Program-made: the position numbers and the translations under genes
Shown: piece after piece, positions 27,811-36,953 of the stretch
Position numbering within the stretch: position 1 is the stretch's first letter
Layout: each line of letters opens with the position of its first letter
The notes under the pieces: generated by a model
What the model saw: the letters and a program-made list of their open reading frames with translations, nothing else
The model's database searches: none
Told to the model about the DNA's origin: nothing
Assembly (NCBI GenBank): GCA_943787175.1
Contig: CALSLK010000020.1
Span: forward strand, 1 to 50,282
Reading direction: 5' to 3'
Origin: an uncultured Alphaproteobacteria bacterium
GTDB taxonomy: Bacteria > Pseudomonadota > Alphaproteobacteria > SP197
DNA length: 50,282 nucleotides

Positions 27811-29124
27811 TTAGCTGCCCGATGAGTACCGGACAACGGCGCACGGAAGGTCACGAGCATAGAGCTCCTTGCAACCTGCGCGCGCCTGGCTCTCGCTGAG
27901 GTTGATGATGCGCGCGCGGTAGAGTGTTGAACCGGCGCTTTCAGCTGCCGTCACCACATTGGAAGCATGGCCGCCGATGATACTGGCAAGATAGGTTTCA
28001 GCGGTATCGAGAGCACGATAGGCATTCTCGAATTCCGAGAATGCCCCGACCTGCACAGCCCAGGGCAAATCGCCTCCACTCCCCTGCTCGGGAGCAAACT
28101 CACCGTTTTCCAGGTTGAGAGCGCTGGCAACCAGATCTTCAAATGTTGCCGCATCAACCGTGTTCGTTTCAGGCTGCGGAATTGCTTCAAACGTCAGCGG
28201 CTCAAGCGCAGCAAACTGGGTGCCGCCGTCGCCACGCATGGGGTGGATACCAGGAACCGGCACGACACGATCGAGTTCGGCCGCAATGATGAAGCCTTCG
28301 CCTATCAGTTCGGTCATACGTTGATCGCGCCAGACGCGGGTTTCGCCACCCATAACAACTGCCACAATCCTGCGGCCGTCGACCACGGCCGATGCTGCAA
28401 GATTCCAGCCCGCGGGGCGCGTGTAGCCGGTTTTGAGTCCATCGACACCGTCAACCACGCCAAGAAGCTTGTTGTGACTACCATAGGTCTGGCCGTTGCC
28501 CTGGTAGGTCCAGCTGGTGGTTGCGAAGAGGTGGTAATACTGCGGAAAGTCGCTCTGCAGGCGCAGAGAGAGTATCGCCATGTCGCGCGCGGTCGACGTC
28601 ATATCGTCGTCGTGCCAGCCAGAGGCATTCGTAAACGTCGTGTTGCTCATGCCCAGTTCACGGGCCTGCTCGGTCATCATGACGCCAAAGCGCCATTCGC
28701 TGCCGTCAGCCAATCCTTCAGCGACGGTTGCAGCAACGTCGTTCGCCGATTTGGTCATCAACGCCATGATCGAATCATCGACGCTGATCGAATCACCTTC
28801 AACCAGGCCAAGCTCGGACGGCTGCATGGCTTCGGCGTGAGCAGACACGCTGAACATCGTATCGGGTGTTACCGTACCGTTCTCCAACGCATCAAAGATC
28901 ATGTAGAGCGTCATCATCTTCGTGAGCGAAGCGGGATAGCGTTCCTTGTCGGCATCATGCTGATAGAGAATGTTGCCGTTGGTCGCATCAATCACGATTG
29001 CGGTATAGGCCTGAGCCAGAGACGCAAAACTGGTAGATGCCGCAAGAACAAGAGCGACAGAAAGCCCTCGCAGTGAGGCTAACACGTTGAAACAACGAAA
29101 AAATTTCGAATTCTTGGTTGTCAT
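27811..29124 (-). CDS. D-alanyl-D-alanine carboxypeptidase with SPOR domain
   Basis: Periplasmic low-molecular-weight penicillin-binding protein (DacA type) that trims the terminal D-Ala of peptidoglycan stem peptides. It has 437 residues. Signal peptide 1-39 ends SLAQA. The three catalytic boxes are Ser66-x-x-Lys69 (SLTK), Ser126-Ala-Asn128 and Lys231-Thr-Gly. A C-terminal SPOR domain (about 355-435, 'WAVQVGAFSEFENAYRAL') should bind denuded glycan at division sites. I took ATG 29124; the earlier codon at 29154 is TTG. The 114 bases upstream, towards the amidase end, must carry its promoter but I cannot assign one. Confidence 0.95.
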   Translation of the reverse strand: MTTKNSKFFRCFNVLASLRGLSVALVLAASTSFASLAQAYTAIVIDATNGNILYQHDADKERYPASLTKMMTLYMIFDALENGTVTPDTMFSVSAHAEAMQPSELGLVEGDSISVDDSIMALMTKSANDVAATVAEGLADGSEWRFGVMMTEQARELGMSNTTFTNASGWHDDDMTSTARDMAILSLRLQSDFPQYYHLFATTSWTYQGNGQTYGSHNKLLGVVDGVDGLKTGYTRPAGWNLAASAVVDGRRIVAVVMGGETRVWRDQRMTELIGEGFIIAAELDRVVPVPGIHPMRGDGGTQFAALEPLTFEAIPQPETNTVDAATFEDLVASALNLENGEFAPEQGSGGDLPWAVQVGAFSEFENAYRALDTAETYLASIIGGHASNVVTAAESAGSTLYRARIINLSESQARAGCKELYARDLPCAVVRYSSGS

Positions 29125-29238
29125 TCCTAGGCCCCGAAGCGCGTCACTGAGCAATCTGACTATACATTTTCGAATGGATTCCTGTCCACCTGAAGTTTCA
29201 ACAAATGACGCAATCTTGTTGAAATAGAACGCAAATTC

Positions 29239-30678
29239 CTAATCCTTGACCTCAACATCACTGTTTTCCACCGCTGAGCGCCCTGCTCTGGGCCATACAT
29301 CGAGCGTCGAAAACGCATCCTGAAACGCTGTGCCAGCACGTAACACCAAGGCATCCGACTGAAGCGGCCCAATCAATTGCAAACCCGCCGGCAAACCTGC
29401 TTCGGTAAAGCCACAAGGCACGCTGAGCGCGGGTTGCCGGGTCATGTTGAAGGGATAAGTGAACGGTGTCCACGTGAACCAGCGGTCATGAGGCCAGTCC
29501 TGTGGCACCTCCAGCCCGACCTCAAACGCTGGGATAGGAAGGGTTGGGGTTGCCATGAGGTCGTAACGCTCGAACAGCGCAGCAATCTGTCCACAATAAT
29601 GGCCTCGCGCCCGCTCAGCCTCAACCAGATCAACGGCCGTGAAACGCTCCCCCTCTTCAGCGACCTTGACCAATCCGTGGTCCAGGAAGCGCCGCCGGGT
29701 CTTGCTTTCTGATCGAATTGCCGTGGCAACAGCCGAATACCAAAGTACCCGAAATGCTTCTTCGGGCTTGGGAATGTCGAGATCAATGCGATCAACGCTC
29801 GCGCCTAGGGAAGCAAGGCCCTCTACCGCCTTGTCGACCAGTGCAGCAATCTCCGGGTCGCAGCGGATGTAGCCAAGATCCGGGCTGTAAGCGATGCGCA
29901 AGCCTTCGATACCGCCTTCGCAGGCAGCCAGATAGTTCGTGCCATCATCAGGCATTGCCCATGCATCACGACTGTCAGGTTTGCCAATCACATCCAGCAT
30001 CAGCGCGCTATCGCGCACGGTACGGCTCATGGGGCCAATGTGCGACAAGGTGCCAAAAAGCCCCGGCGGCCAGGCTGCAACACGTCCAAATGTGGGTTTC
30101 AGCCCCACAATTCCACAAAACCCGGCAGGAATACGAACTGATCCGCCACCATCGGTGCCAAATGCAAGCGGACCAACACCGGTTGCAACGGCTGCTGCCG
30201 CACCACCGCTTGATCCACCCGGCGTCATACGAAGATTCCACGGGTTACGCGTCGAGCCATGCAAAGGTCCGTCGGTAACCCCTTTCCAGCCGAACTCCGG
30301 CGTTGTTGTCATGCCGATAAACACTGCACCCGATTCACGCATCCGCGCGACAGAAGGCGCATCAACATCCCATGGCTGCTTTGCATCAACCGTCTTGGAG
30401 CCCAGGCGGGTCGGCCAGCCCTTGATACGCAGGACATCCTTGACACTGGTGGGAACGCCATCGACAGGACCAAGAGGCTCACCCTTCATCCATCGCTGCT
30501 CAGACTCACCCGCAGATTCCAGAACCGCCTCGTCATCGCGGTGACAAAATGCGCCCAGATTACCGTCCACCTCGTCCATGCGTGCAAGCACGTCCTTGGT
30601 GACTTCTAGGGGTGAAATCTCTTTGGAGCGATAGCCTGCGGTCAGGTCGCAGGCGCTCAAACGGTGCAATCTTGTCAT
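29239..30678 (-). CDS. Amidase signature family amidase
   Basis: Hydrolyses an amide to acid and ammonia by the Ser-cisSer-Lys mechanism. It has 479 residues. The triad is Lys80 (PTSVKDVL), Ser156 (GGSSGG) and Ser180 (DGGGSVRIPAG). It could also be a family member such as an aryl acylamidase. GatA is unlikely because no gatB/gatC are near. The start overlaps the MaoC gene stop by 4 bases. An amidase is the usual next step after nitrile hydratase, but the two loci lie 28 kb apart, so a link is only possible. Confidence 0.9.
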   Translation of the reverse strand: MTRLHRLSACDLTAGYRSKEISPLEVTKDVLARMDEVDGNLGAFCHRDDEAVLESAGESEQRWMKGEPLGPVDGVPTSVKDVLRIKGWPTRLGSKTVDAKQPWDVDAPSVARMRESGAVFIGMTTTPEFGWKGVTDGPLHGSTRNPWNLRMTPGGSSGGAAAAVATGVGPLAFGTDGGGSVRIPAGFCGIVGLKPTFGRVAAWPPGLFGTLSHIGPMSRTVRDSALMLDVIGKPDSRDAWAMPDDGTNYLAACEGGIEGLRIAYSPDLGYIRCDPEIAALVDKAVEGLASLGASVDRIDLDIPKPEEAFRVLWYSAVATAIRSESKTRRRFLDHGLVKVAEEGERFTAVDLVEAERARGHYCGQIAALFERYDLMATPTLPIPAFEVGLEVPQDWPHDRWFTWTPFTYPFNMTRQPALSVPCGFTEAGLPAGLQLIGPLQSDALVLRAGTAFQDAFSTLDVWPRAGRSAVENSDVEVKD

Positions 30679-31532
30679 GCGAACGTCACCTCGGCTGTCG
30701 TGGCAAGGCCACCCTCAGAGTTCTCGATCCAGAGCGCCGCGGTCTGATCTCCCGTCGGTAAACCACAAACCGCAAACATGTCCGGGGTGAAGAGCGGCGA
30801 AACCGCACGGTATTGAAAACTGGAGATCGTCTTTCCGGGCATTTCGCGCTCCACAAGGTCAAGCAACATCAGCGCCAGCATGGGACCATGCACAACAAGG
30901 CCGCGATACCCCTCCTCGTCACGGCAGTAGTCGATGTCATAGTGGATCCGATGGCCGTTGAAGGTTAGTGCAGAGAACCTGAACAGTAGCACGGCATCAG
31001 GCGTGATTTCCCTACGCCATTCTGCCTTGTGCTGCGGTTCTTCATGTCGAGAAACCTCACCTGGCTTGGGCGCTTCGCGGAACACCAGATTTCGGGTTTC
31101 GGTTACGGCCAGAACACCATTCTGACTGACCCTGTGTTCCGTGGTGATGAAAGCAAGCTCTCCCGAGCGCCCCTGTTTTAGCGCAACATGCGTAATGACA
31201 GTTTCACAGTTCACCGTCTCACCCAGGCGCAAAGGTTGGTGAAACTGGAACAATCCCCCTGCCCACATCCTGCGGGGAAGCCCGGTCTCGGGCAGAAACC
31301 CACCTGGCACAGTGCGTCCGTCCGGTCCAATCACAGCACTTTGCGGCGCATCCAGAAAGTAGAGCCATTGCCAACCCGGCGGCAATGGCGAGCCAGAGAC
31401 GAGTGCCGCGTCATCGCGGTCAAAGGTCGCGGCCAGGTGCCGCGCGGGCGTTACGCTGAGTAGATCATCCACATTCTGCGTCCGTCCGATCGCCGATTCC
31501 GGCAACAAGGCTTGCGATTCTCCAACAGACAT
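30675..31532 (-). CDS. MaoC-like acyl-CoA hydratase (mesaconyl-C4-CoA hydratase/HTD2 type)
   Basis: Double hot-dog protein of 285 residues. The N-terminal FAS1-type dehydratase half has 'SPLPPGWQWLYFLD' and 'PRRMWAGGLFQFHQPLRLGE'. The C-terminal half holds the hydratase motif 'FSALTFNGHRIHYDIDYCRD', with catalytic Asn-Gly-His, and 'VVHGPMLALMLLDL'. ATG 31532 has TAGGAGCC ahead of it; a reading from 31769 would run back across the divergent TerC gene start and is not credible. Its partner amidase overlaps by 4 bases, suggesting a catabolic pair. Confidence 0.88.
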   Translation of the reverse strand: MSVGESQALLPESAIGRTQNVDDLLSVTPARHLAATFDRDDAALVSGSPLPPGWQWLYFLDAPQSAVIGPDGRTVPGGFLPETGLPRRMWAGGLFQFHQPLRLGETVNCETVITHVALKQGRSGELAFITTEHRVSQNGVLAVTETRNLVFREAPKPGEVSRHEEPQHKAEWRREITPDAVLLFRFSALTFNGHRIHYDIDYCRDEEGYRGLVVHGPMLALMLLDLVEREMPGKTISSFQYRAVSPLFTPDMFAVCGLPTGDQTAALWIENSEGGLATTAEVTFA

Positions 31533-31605
31533 GGCTCCTACCCCTTGGTAAACAAACGACACGTGCCACATGTTAAGGCCGCGTGCCACCGGAGTAGCTG
31601 AATTC

Positions 31606-32244
31606 GTGCTGGAATCATTCGACCTCACCGAACTGACGGCGCTTGGTTCCATTATTCTGATCGACATCGTCATGTCTGGCGACAATGCGATCGTGATCGG
31701 TATGGCCGTGGCAGGGCTGCCCCTGGTCATTCGCAAGAAAGCGATCCTGATCGGCATTCTGGCTGCCACGATTCTTCGTATCTGCTTTGCGCTGGTGACC
31801 TATGAGCTTCTCAGCATCATCGGGTTGCTGTTTGCCGGCGGCATTCTGTTGTTGTGGGTCTGCTGGCGCATGTGGCGCGAGATCCGTGAAGCCAAGGCTC
31901 AGCGTCTGGCTGAAGAATCTGCGGGCGATCTTGGAATCGGTGAGGAACAGCCTCCCGTAAAATCTCTACGGCAGGCGCTGATGCTGATTGTGGTCGCGGA
32001 TGTCTCCATGTCGCTGGATAACGTTCTGGCCGTTGCCGGAGCCGCGCAAGATCATCAGGGCATGCTTGTATTCGGCCTGGTACTATCGATTGCGCTGATG
32101 GCTTTTGCCGCCAACTACATCGCCAACCTGCTTCAGAAGCATCATTGGATCGCGTATCTCGGCCTGGGGGTAGTCCTTTATGTCTCACTCGACATGATCT
32201 GGCGCGGCGGCCAGGAAATCATGCTCTTTGCCGGTGTCGCGTAA
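31606..32244 (+). CDS. TerC family integral membrane protein
   Basis: Seven-helix membrane protein of the TerC/Alx group, members of which export manganese or are tied to tellurite and metal stress. The paired family motifs are DIVMSGDNAIVIGMA and ADVSMSLDNVLAVAGAA, each with the conserved Asp-Asn that line the metal path. I prefer GTG 31606 (VLESFDLTELTAL, the normal N terminus) with 212 residues. ATG 31570 adds 12 residues, has no Shine-Dalgarno and lies only 38 bases from the divergent MaoC start. No mntP riboswitch-like leader is obvious in the short gap. Confidence 0.88.
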   Translation: MLESFDLTELTALGSIILIDIVMSGDNAIVIGMAVAGLPLVIRKKAILIGILAATILRICFALVTYELLSIIGLLFAGGILLLWVCWRMWREIREAKAQRLAEESAGDLGIGEEQPPVKSLRQALMLIVVADVSMSLDNVLAVAGAAQDHQGMLVFGLVLSIALMAFAANYIANLLQKHHWIAYLGLGVVLYVSLDMIWRGGQEIMLFAGVA

Positions 32245-32258
32245 CGAACGTCAGCCGA

Positions 32259-33650
32259 TCATAGCCCCGGCGGTACAACGCCACTTGGTTTGACCGCTGC
32301 CACCAGGTCCTTTTTGACCTCTTCCAGAGCCTCCATGTCAGGCGCCTCGCAGCGGGCCACCAGCACCGGCTGCGTATTTGACGCACGCAAAAGCCACCAC
32401 CCACCAGCGATAGATACCCTGACCCCATCCACTGCGTTAACCGCTTCTCCCCGGTTAACAAGGCGCGCGCGGACTTCTTCGATCACACTGAACTTGCGCA
32501 CGTCATCACAATCAAACCGCAGCTCGGGCGTATTCACGACTTTGGGCAAGTCGCGTCGAATCTCATCGAGCCTCTTCTCGTGTTTGGCCAGAACGTTCAT
32601 CAGGCGCACGCCAGCATAAAGAGCATCATCAAAGCCGAAATAGCGATCGGCAAAGAAGATGTGGCCGCTCATTTCGCCTGCCAGCGGACAACCCAATTCC
32701 TTCATCTTCTGCTTGATCAGGGAATGCCCGGTCTTCCACATCAGGGGCTTGCCGCCCAGGCGGGCAATCTCGTCAAACAGGACCTGACTGGCCTTGACGT
32801 CGGCGATCACGGTGGCGCCCGGATGCTCGGCCAGCACATCAGCCGCCCATAGCATCATCAACTGATCACCCCAGAGAATCTCACCGGTGCGGTCAATCAC
32901 ACCAATGCGGTCACCATCACCGTCCAGGGCAATGCCCAGATCAGCGCCTTCGCGCTCAACCGCAGTGATCAGATCCACCAGATTTTCGGGCACCGTGGGG
33001 TCGGGATGATGATTGGGAAAAGTGCCATCGACCTCTCCAAACAGAACTGTATGCGTACCCGGCAACCCTTTGACCAGTTCGGTCAGGACGTTGCCCGCTG
33101 CACCGTTACCTGCATCCCAGACGACATGAAGATCGCGACCGGCAACCGAGTCTTGCTGAACACGCGCAATATAGACATCGGCGACGTCTTCCGTACGGCT
33201 TGAACCCGGCTGATCAACGACTGAAAACCCCTGCTCGATACGCTGTGCCAAATCAGAGATCTGGTCACCATGGAACGGGCCATGTCCCAACATCATCTTA
33301 AGGCCATTGTAGTCGGGCGGGTTATGCGAACCCGTCACCATAATTCCAGCGTCAGCATTGAGATGATGGACCGCGAAATAGAGCATCGGCGTCGGGCCAA
33401 GACCGATGCAAACGGCATTGGCTCCGCCTTCGTTGATACCGCGCACAAGTGCCTGTTCGATATCAGGAGAACTCAAACGCCCGTCATAACCAATGGCAAT
33501 TTCAGGCCTGGGCTTGGAAGGCTGAGCTTCGCGCACGACATCGGCGAAGGCGCGACCGATCGCCTGGACTGCGTCTAGAGTCAGGGCCTCGCCTACGATC
33601 CCGCGAATATCATAGGCGCGGAAGATGGTTGGATCAATCACGTCAGGCAC
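32259..33650 (-). CDS. Phosphomannomutase/phosphoglucomutase (AlgC type)
   Basis: Interconverts hexose 1- and 6-phosphates, feeding both GDP-mannose and UDP-glucose. It has 463 residues, the same length as Pseudomonas AlgC. The phosphoserine is Ser108 in VTGSHNPPDYNGLK and the Mg ligands are Asp243, 245 and 247 in LDGDGDRIG. The C-terminal phosphate loop 'RASNTQPVLVARCEA' is intact. The start is GTG 33650, overlapping the ugd end by 8 bases; a reading from 33743 adds 31 residues inside ugd. Together with ugd and galU it forms a nucleotide-sugar operon. Confidence 0.93.
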   Translation of the reverse strand: MPDVIDPTIFRAYDIRGIVGEALTLDAVQAIGRAFADVVREAQPSKPRPEIAIGYDGRLSSPDIEQALVRGINEGGANAVCIGLGPTPMLYFAVHHLNADAGIMVTGSHNPPDYNGLKMMLGHGPFHGDQISDLAQRIEQGFSVVDQPGSSRTEDVADVYIARVQQDSVAGRDLHVVWDAGNGAAGNVLTELVKGLPGTHTVLFGEVDGTFPNHHPDPTVPENLVDLITAVEREGADLGIALDGDGDRIGVIDRTGEILWGDQLMMLWAADVLAEHPGATVIADVKASQVLFDEIARLGGKPLMWKTGHSLIKQKMKELGCPLAGEMSGHIFFADRYFGFDDALYAGVRLMNVLAKHEKRLDEIRRDLPKVVNTPELRFDCDDVRKFSVIEEVRARLVNRGEAVNAVDGVRVSIAGGWWLLRASNTQPVLVARCEAPDMEALEEVKKDLVAAVKPSGVVPPGL

Positions 33651-34968
33651 CCTGATAGCCTTTGTGGTGACCAAGGCCGATGCCGTGATATTCGAAGCCT
33701 GCCGCTTCGATATCAGAGGGACTGTAAATGTTGCGCAAATCAATGACCATGGGCCTGCCCATGACCTCCTTGGCGCGCGCGAGGTCGAGAGAACGGAACT
33801 CGTTCCACTCGGTCACCAGGACCATAGCATCTGCACCCTCAAGTGCCTCATAAGTGCTTTCACAAAGGGTCATGCCGTCCATCAGCTTGGCGGCCTCTTC
33901 CATACCTTCGGGATCATAGGCACGCACCGCAGCCCCGCGCCGCAACAACTCCGGGACGATGACCAGGCTTGGCGATTCACGCATATCGTCGGTGTTGGGT
34001 TTGAAGGTCAGACCCAGCACAGCCACAGTCTTGCCCGCAGGGTCACCAAGATGGTGTGCAATACGGTTGGCCATGTCCTGCTTGCGCTGATCGTTTGCAG
34101 CAACAACCGATTCCACAATCGAAACCGGGGCTCCCAGTTCCTGTGCCGTGCGCACCAATGCCAATGTGTCTTTCGGGAAACAACTACCGCCATAACCTGG
34201 GCCCGGATGCAGAAACTTGGGCCCGATACGACCATCCAGACCGATTCCGCGTGCAACATCCTGGACGTTGGCGCCTGCCCGTTCACAGAGATCAGCAATC
34301 TCATTGATGAACGTGATCTTTGTGGCCAGGAAACTGTTGGTAGCGTACTTGATCAATTCTGAGGTCTCGAGCGTGGTCCGCATGACCGGTGTGCGGTTGA
34401 GTGAAAGCGGACGATAGAGCTCGTCGAGAACATCAAAGGCACGCTCGCTGTTCGATCCCACCACAACCCGGTCAGGGCGCATGAAGTCCTCGATTGCCGA
34501 CCCCTCCCTGAGAAACTCCGGATTTGATGCGACATCAAAATCCAGGTCAGGGCGTGTCGTGGAAATAACCTCTGCCACCTGGCGACCAGTCCCGACCGGA
34601 ACTGTCGATTTGGTCACTACCACCAGGTATCCCTCGGCGACTTCCGCGACCTCACGTGCAGCATCGAACACGTAGCTCAGATCGGCATGCCCATCGCCAC
34701 GCCTGCTAGGCGTGCCAACCGCAATAAACACGGCGTCCGCACCTTTGACGGCTGTTGCGAGATCCGTCGTGAAACGCAGCCTGCCCGATTCCACATTGCG
34801 GGCAACCAGTGTGTCGAGCCCAGGCTCATAGATCGGAATTTCGCCTGAATTCAGTCGATCGATCTTGTCGTGGAGCTTGTCGACGCACGTCACCTCGACT
34901 CCGAACTCGGAGAAGCAGGCTCCGGAAACCAGACCGACGTAGCCGGTCCCGATCATGGCAATGCGCAT
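33643..34968 (-). CDS. ugd: UDP-glucose 6-dehydrogenase
   Basis: Oxidises UDP-glucose to UDP-glucuronate with 2 NAD+. It has 441 residues. N-terminal NAD fold MRIAMIGTGYVGLVSGACF, a central linking helix, and catalytic Cys263 in GPGYGGSCFPKDT. 'SNPEFLREGSAI' and the C-terminal UDP-binding domain follow. It starts 6 bases after galU, so UDP-glucose synthesis and oxidation are coupled. Confidence 0.96.
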   Translation of the reverse strand: MRIAMIGTGYVGLVSGACFSEFGVEVTCVDKLHDKIDRLNSGEIPIYEPGLDTLVARNVESGRLRFTTDLATAVKGADAVFIAVGTPSRRGDGHADLSYVFDAAREVAEVAEGYLVVVTKSTVPVGTGRQVAEVISTTRPDLDFDVASNPEFLREGSAIEDFMRPDRVVVGSNSERAFDVLDELYRPLSLNRTPVMRTTLETSELIKYATNSFLATKITFINEIADLCERAGANVQDVARGIGLDGRIGPKFLHPGPGYGGSCFPKDTLALVRTAQELGAPVSIVESVVAANDQRKQDMANRIAHHLGDPAGKTVAVLGLTFKPNTDDMRESPSLVIVPELLRRGAAVRAYDPEGMEEAAKLMDGMTLCESTYEALEGADAMVLVTEWNEFRSLDLARAKEVMGRPMVIDLRNIYSPSDIEAAGFEYHGIGLGHHKGYQGA

Positions 34969-34974
34969 GATGGA

Positions 34975-35859
34975 TCAACCCTTGTTGAGTAATAGGTTCT
35001 TGGCGAACGCCGCGAGGTCAACGCCAACGTCTTCATCCTCAAGCCCGAAAGCAAGATTGGCCTGGAGGAAACCCAGCTTTGTTCCGCAGTCAAATCGGGT
35101 GCCGCTGAAGCGTAACCCGTGAAACGGGGCACTACCGATCATCTTGGCCATGGCGTCTGTCAGCTGCACTTCGTTGCCAGCTGTTGGTTCCTGGCGTTCA
35201 AGGTGTTCAAACATCTCTGGGAGCAGGATGTATCGGCCGATAATCGTCAATGTGGAAGGTGCCACGTCGGGTTCCGGCTTTTCAACAAGTCCCTTCACTT
35301 CTGCGACGTGGCCGTCGTCTTCTCCAACATCGAGTACACCGTATCGATTGGTATGTTCTCTGGGGACATCCTGAATTGCCACGACATTACCGCCGGTACG
35401 TTCGTACAACTCCACCAGCTCACCGATACAGGGGCGGTCACCCAGGACAAGATCATCCGGCAGAAACACTGCAAACGGCTCATCACCAACGGCGTGCCTG
35501 GCACACCAGACAGCATGTCCAAGCCCCTTGGGCTGCTGTTGACGCACCGAGATGACGTTACCCGGCATGGGAACCATCGCACGCGAGCGACCCAATTCAG
35601 CCGTCTTGCCACGGGCTTCCAGGGTCCGTTCAAGTTCGAAAGCAAGATCAAAGTGATCATCAATCGCTGACTTGCCGCGACCGTTGACAAAGATGAACTG
35701 CTCGATGCCTGCCGATGCCGCTTCGTCCACAGCGTGCTGGATCAGAGGCCGGTCGAGAACCGTCAGCATTTCCTTGGCCATTGCCTTGGTGGCGGGAAGG
35801 AATCGTGTTCCCAGTCCGGCAACCGGGAAAACTGCCTTGCGTACGCGCGGGTAGGTCAT
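34975..35859 (-). CDS. galU: UTP-glucose-1-phosphate uridylyltransferase
   Basis: Makes UDP-glucose from UTP and glucose 1-phosphate. It has 294 residues. The nucleotide loop is FPVAGLGTRFLPATKAMAKEM and the catalytic region includes 'GLGHAVWCAR' and 'FLPDDLVLGDR'. It is first in the galU-ugd-mutase run. The 116 bases between it and the J-protein gene end probably contain its promoter; no convincing boxes seen. Confidence 0.96.
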   Translation of the reverse strand: MTYPRVRKAVFPVAGLGTRFLPATKAMAKEMLTVLDRPLIQHAVDEAASAGIEQFIFVNGRGKSAIDDHFDLAFELERTLEARGKTAELGRSRAMVPMPGNVISVRQQQPKGLGHAVWCARHAVGDEPFAVFLPDDLVLGDRPCIGELVELYERTGGNVVAIQDVPREHTNRYGVLDVGEDDGHVAEVKGLVEKPEPDVAPSTLTIIGRYILLPEMFEHLERQEPTAGNEVQLTDAMAKMIGSAPFHGLRFSGTRFDCGTKLGFLQANLAFGLEDEDVGVDLAAFAKNLLLNKG

Positions 35860-35975
35860 ATCGGTCGATTACTTCCAAAGGGACGAACGGATGGCGGGCG
35901 GATACACCAACTGGACCGGGGTTGCCAGTATCGCATACCAGATTGGCAATCGTGTCATGCGCAGTAGTGAGGGTT

Positions 35976-36431
35976 CTAACCGCCCAGCAAGGTATCACGC
36001 GCCTGATTGAGTTGGCTTGCAAACCAGGTCGAACCACCCTTGTCGGGGTGATTTGCCGTCATCAACTTGCGATGCGCTTCCTTGATCTCATCATCCTTGG
36101 CGTCAGGGGCAACGCCAAGAATTTCGGCGGCCTCCTTATAGGTCATGGACCCGCTTGATTGTGGTTGCTGCGCCTGACCAGCGGCTCGCCTTGCGAACGA
36201 CTCTGCCATCTTGCGGCGCCATGGAAAGAGAATAGGGAAAAGAAGCATGCCGGGCAAAAGCGCCGGGCGGAAAAATCCCATGGCCAGCAAACCCACGATG
36301 ACCAATACCAAAAAAGCGACCATGCCCCATTTTACCCATCGCACAACGCGAGAGGCTGGCGCATTGATGCCGATCCACACGAAAGCCCAGATCAGCAGTA
36401 CAAGGCCGATACCGGCAAGAAGGTAAGTCAT
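35976..36431 (-). CDS. Membrane-anchored J-domain protein (Pam18/Tim14-like)
   Basis: 151 residues. Two membrane helices (about 2-22 and 34-54), a short proline-bearing stretch, then a C-terminal J domain (97-151) with His128-Pro-Asp130 in KLMTANHPDKGGS. The topology and the KGGS after HPD are those of mitochondrial Pam18/Tim14 and its alphaproteobacterial relatives, which stimulate an Hsp70 at the membrane. The bacterial partner is probably DnaK (inference). No timB/Tim44-like gene is near. Confidence 0.88.
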   Translation of the reverse strand: MTYLLAGIGLVLLIWAFVWIGINAPASRVVRWVKWGMVAFLVLVIVGLLAMGFFRPALLPGMLLFPILFPWRRKMAESFARRAAGQAQQPQSSGSMTYKEAAEILGVAPDAKDDEIKEAHRKLMTANHPDKGGSTWFASQLNQARDTLLGG

Positions 36432-36473
36432 TCAGATCACTTGGCGTGGCGGCAGCACCATTACAACTAGCAT

Positions 36474-36947
36474 TCAGCCACGATCCCGCATCAGACGCTC
36501 TTGCTGGCGTTTCCAGTCACGGTCACGCACCGCAGCGCGCTTGTCATAGCTGTGCTTGCCTTTGCCGAGGCCCAACTCGACCTTGGCGATGCCGCGGTTG
36601 TTGAAATAGAGGCTGAGCGGAACAAGCGTATAGCCTGACCGGTTCGTGGCACCTGTCAGCCGCGCAATCTCCTTGTGATGCAGCAGGAGCTTGCGTGACC
36701 GGTTTGGCTCATGATTGTCACGTCCGGCCGGGTCGTATTGGGGAATATGGCAACCCTCCAACCACAGGGCACCATCCTTATCGCGCGCAAACGCTTCGTT
36801 GATGGTCGCGCGCCCTTCACGAAGCGACTTCACTTCGGTGCCGGTCAGGACAATTCCGGCCTCGATCCGATCATCGATGAAATAGTCGCGCAGCGCCTTG
36901 CGATTGCGCGCAACAGTTCCATCAATGGGCGATTCCTTCTTGGCCAT
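36474..36947 (-). CDS. smpB: SsrA-binding protein SmpB
   Basis: Binds tmRNA and brings it to stalled ribosomes for trans-translation. It has 157 residues. Core OB-fold motifs are 'EAGIVLTGTEVKSLREGRA' and 'PLSLYFNNRGIAKVELGLGKGK', with the basic C-terminal tail. ATG 36947 is preferred over TTG 36953. The gene follows dapA by six bases; this dapA-smpB order is common in alphaproteobacteria. No tmRNA gene is visible nearby. Confidence 0.95.
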   Translation of the reverse strand: MAKKESPIDGTVARNRKALRDYFIDDRIEAGIVLTGTEVKSLREGRATINEAFARDKDGALWLEGCHIPQYDPAGRDNHEPNRSRKLLLHHKEIARLTGATNRSGYTLVPLSLYFNNRGIAKVELGLGKGKHSYDKRAAVRDRDWKRQQERLMRDRG

Positions 36948-36953
36948 CTGCAA

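Noticed and set aside
27967..29076. Plus-strand open frame of about 369 codons
   Set aside because: Antisense to the D,D-carboxypeptidase gene, which has all catalytic boxes. A high-GC codon effect explains the open frame.
36432..36473. tmRNA (ssrA) near smpB
   Set aside because: The gaps around smpB are at most about 40 bases, far too short for tmRNA.
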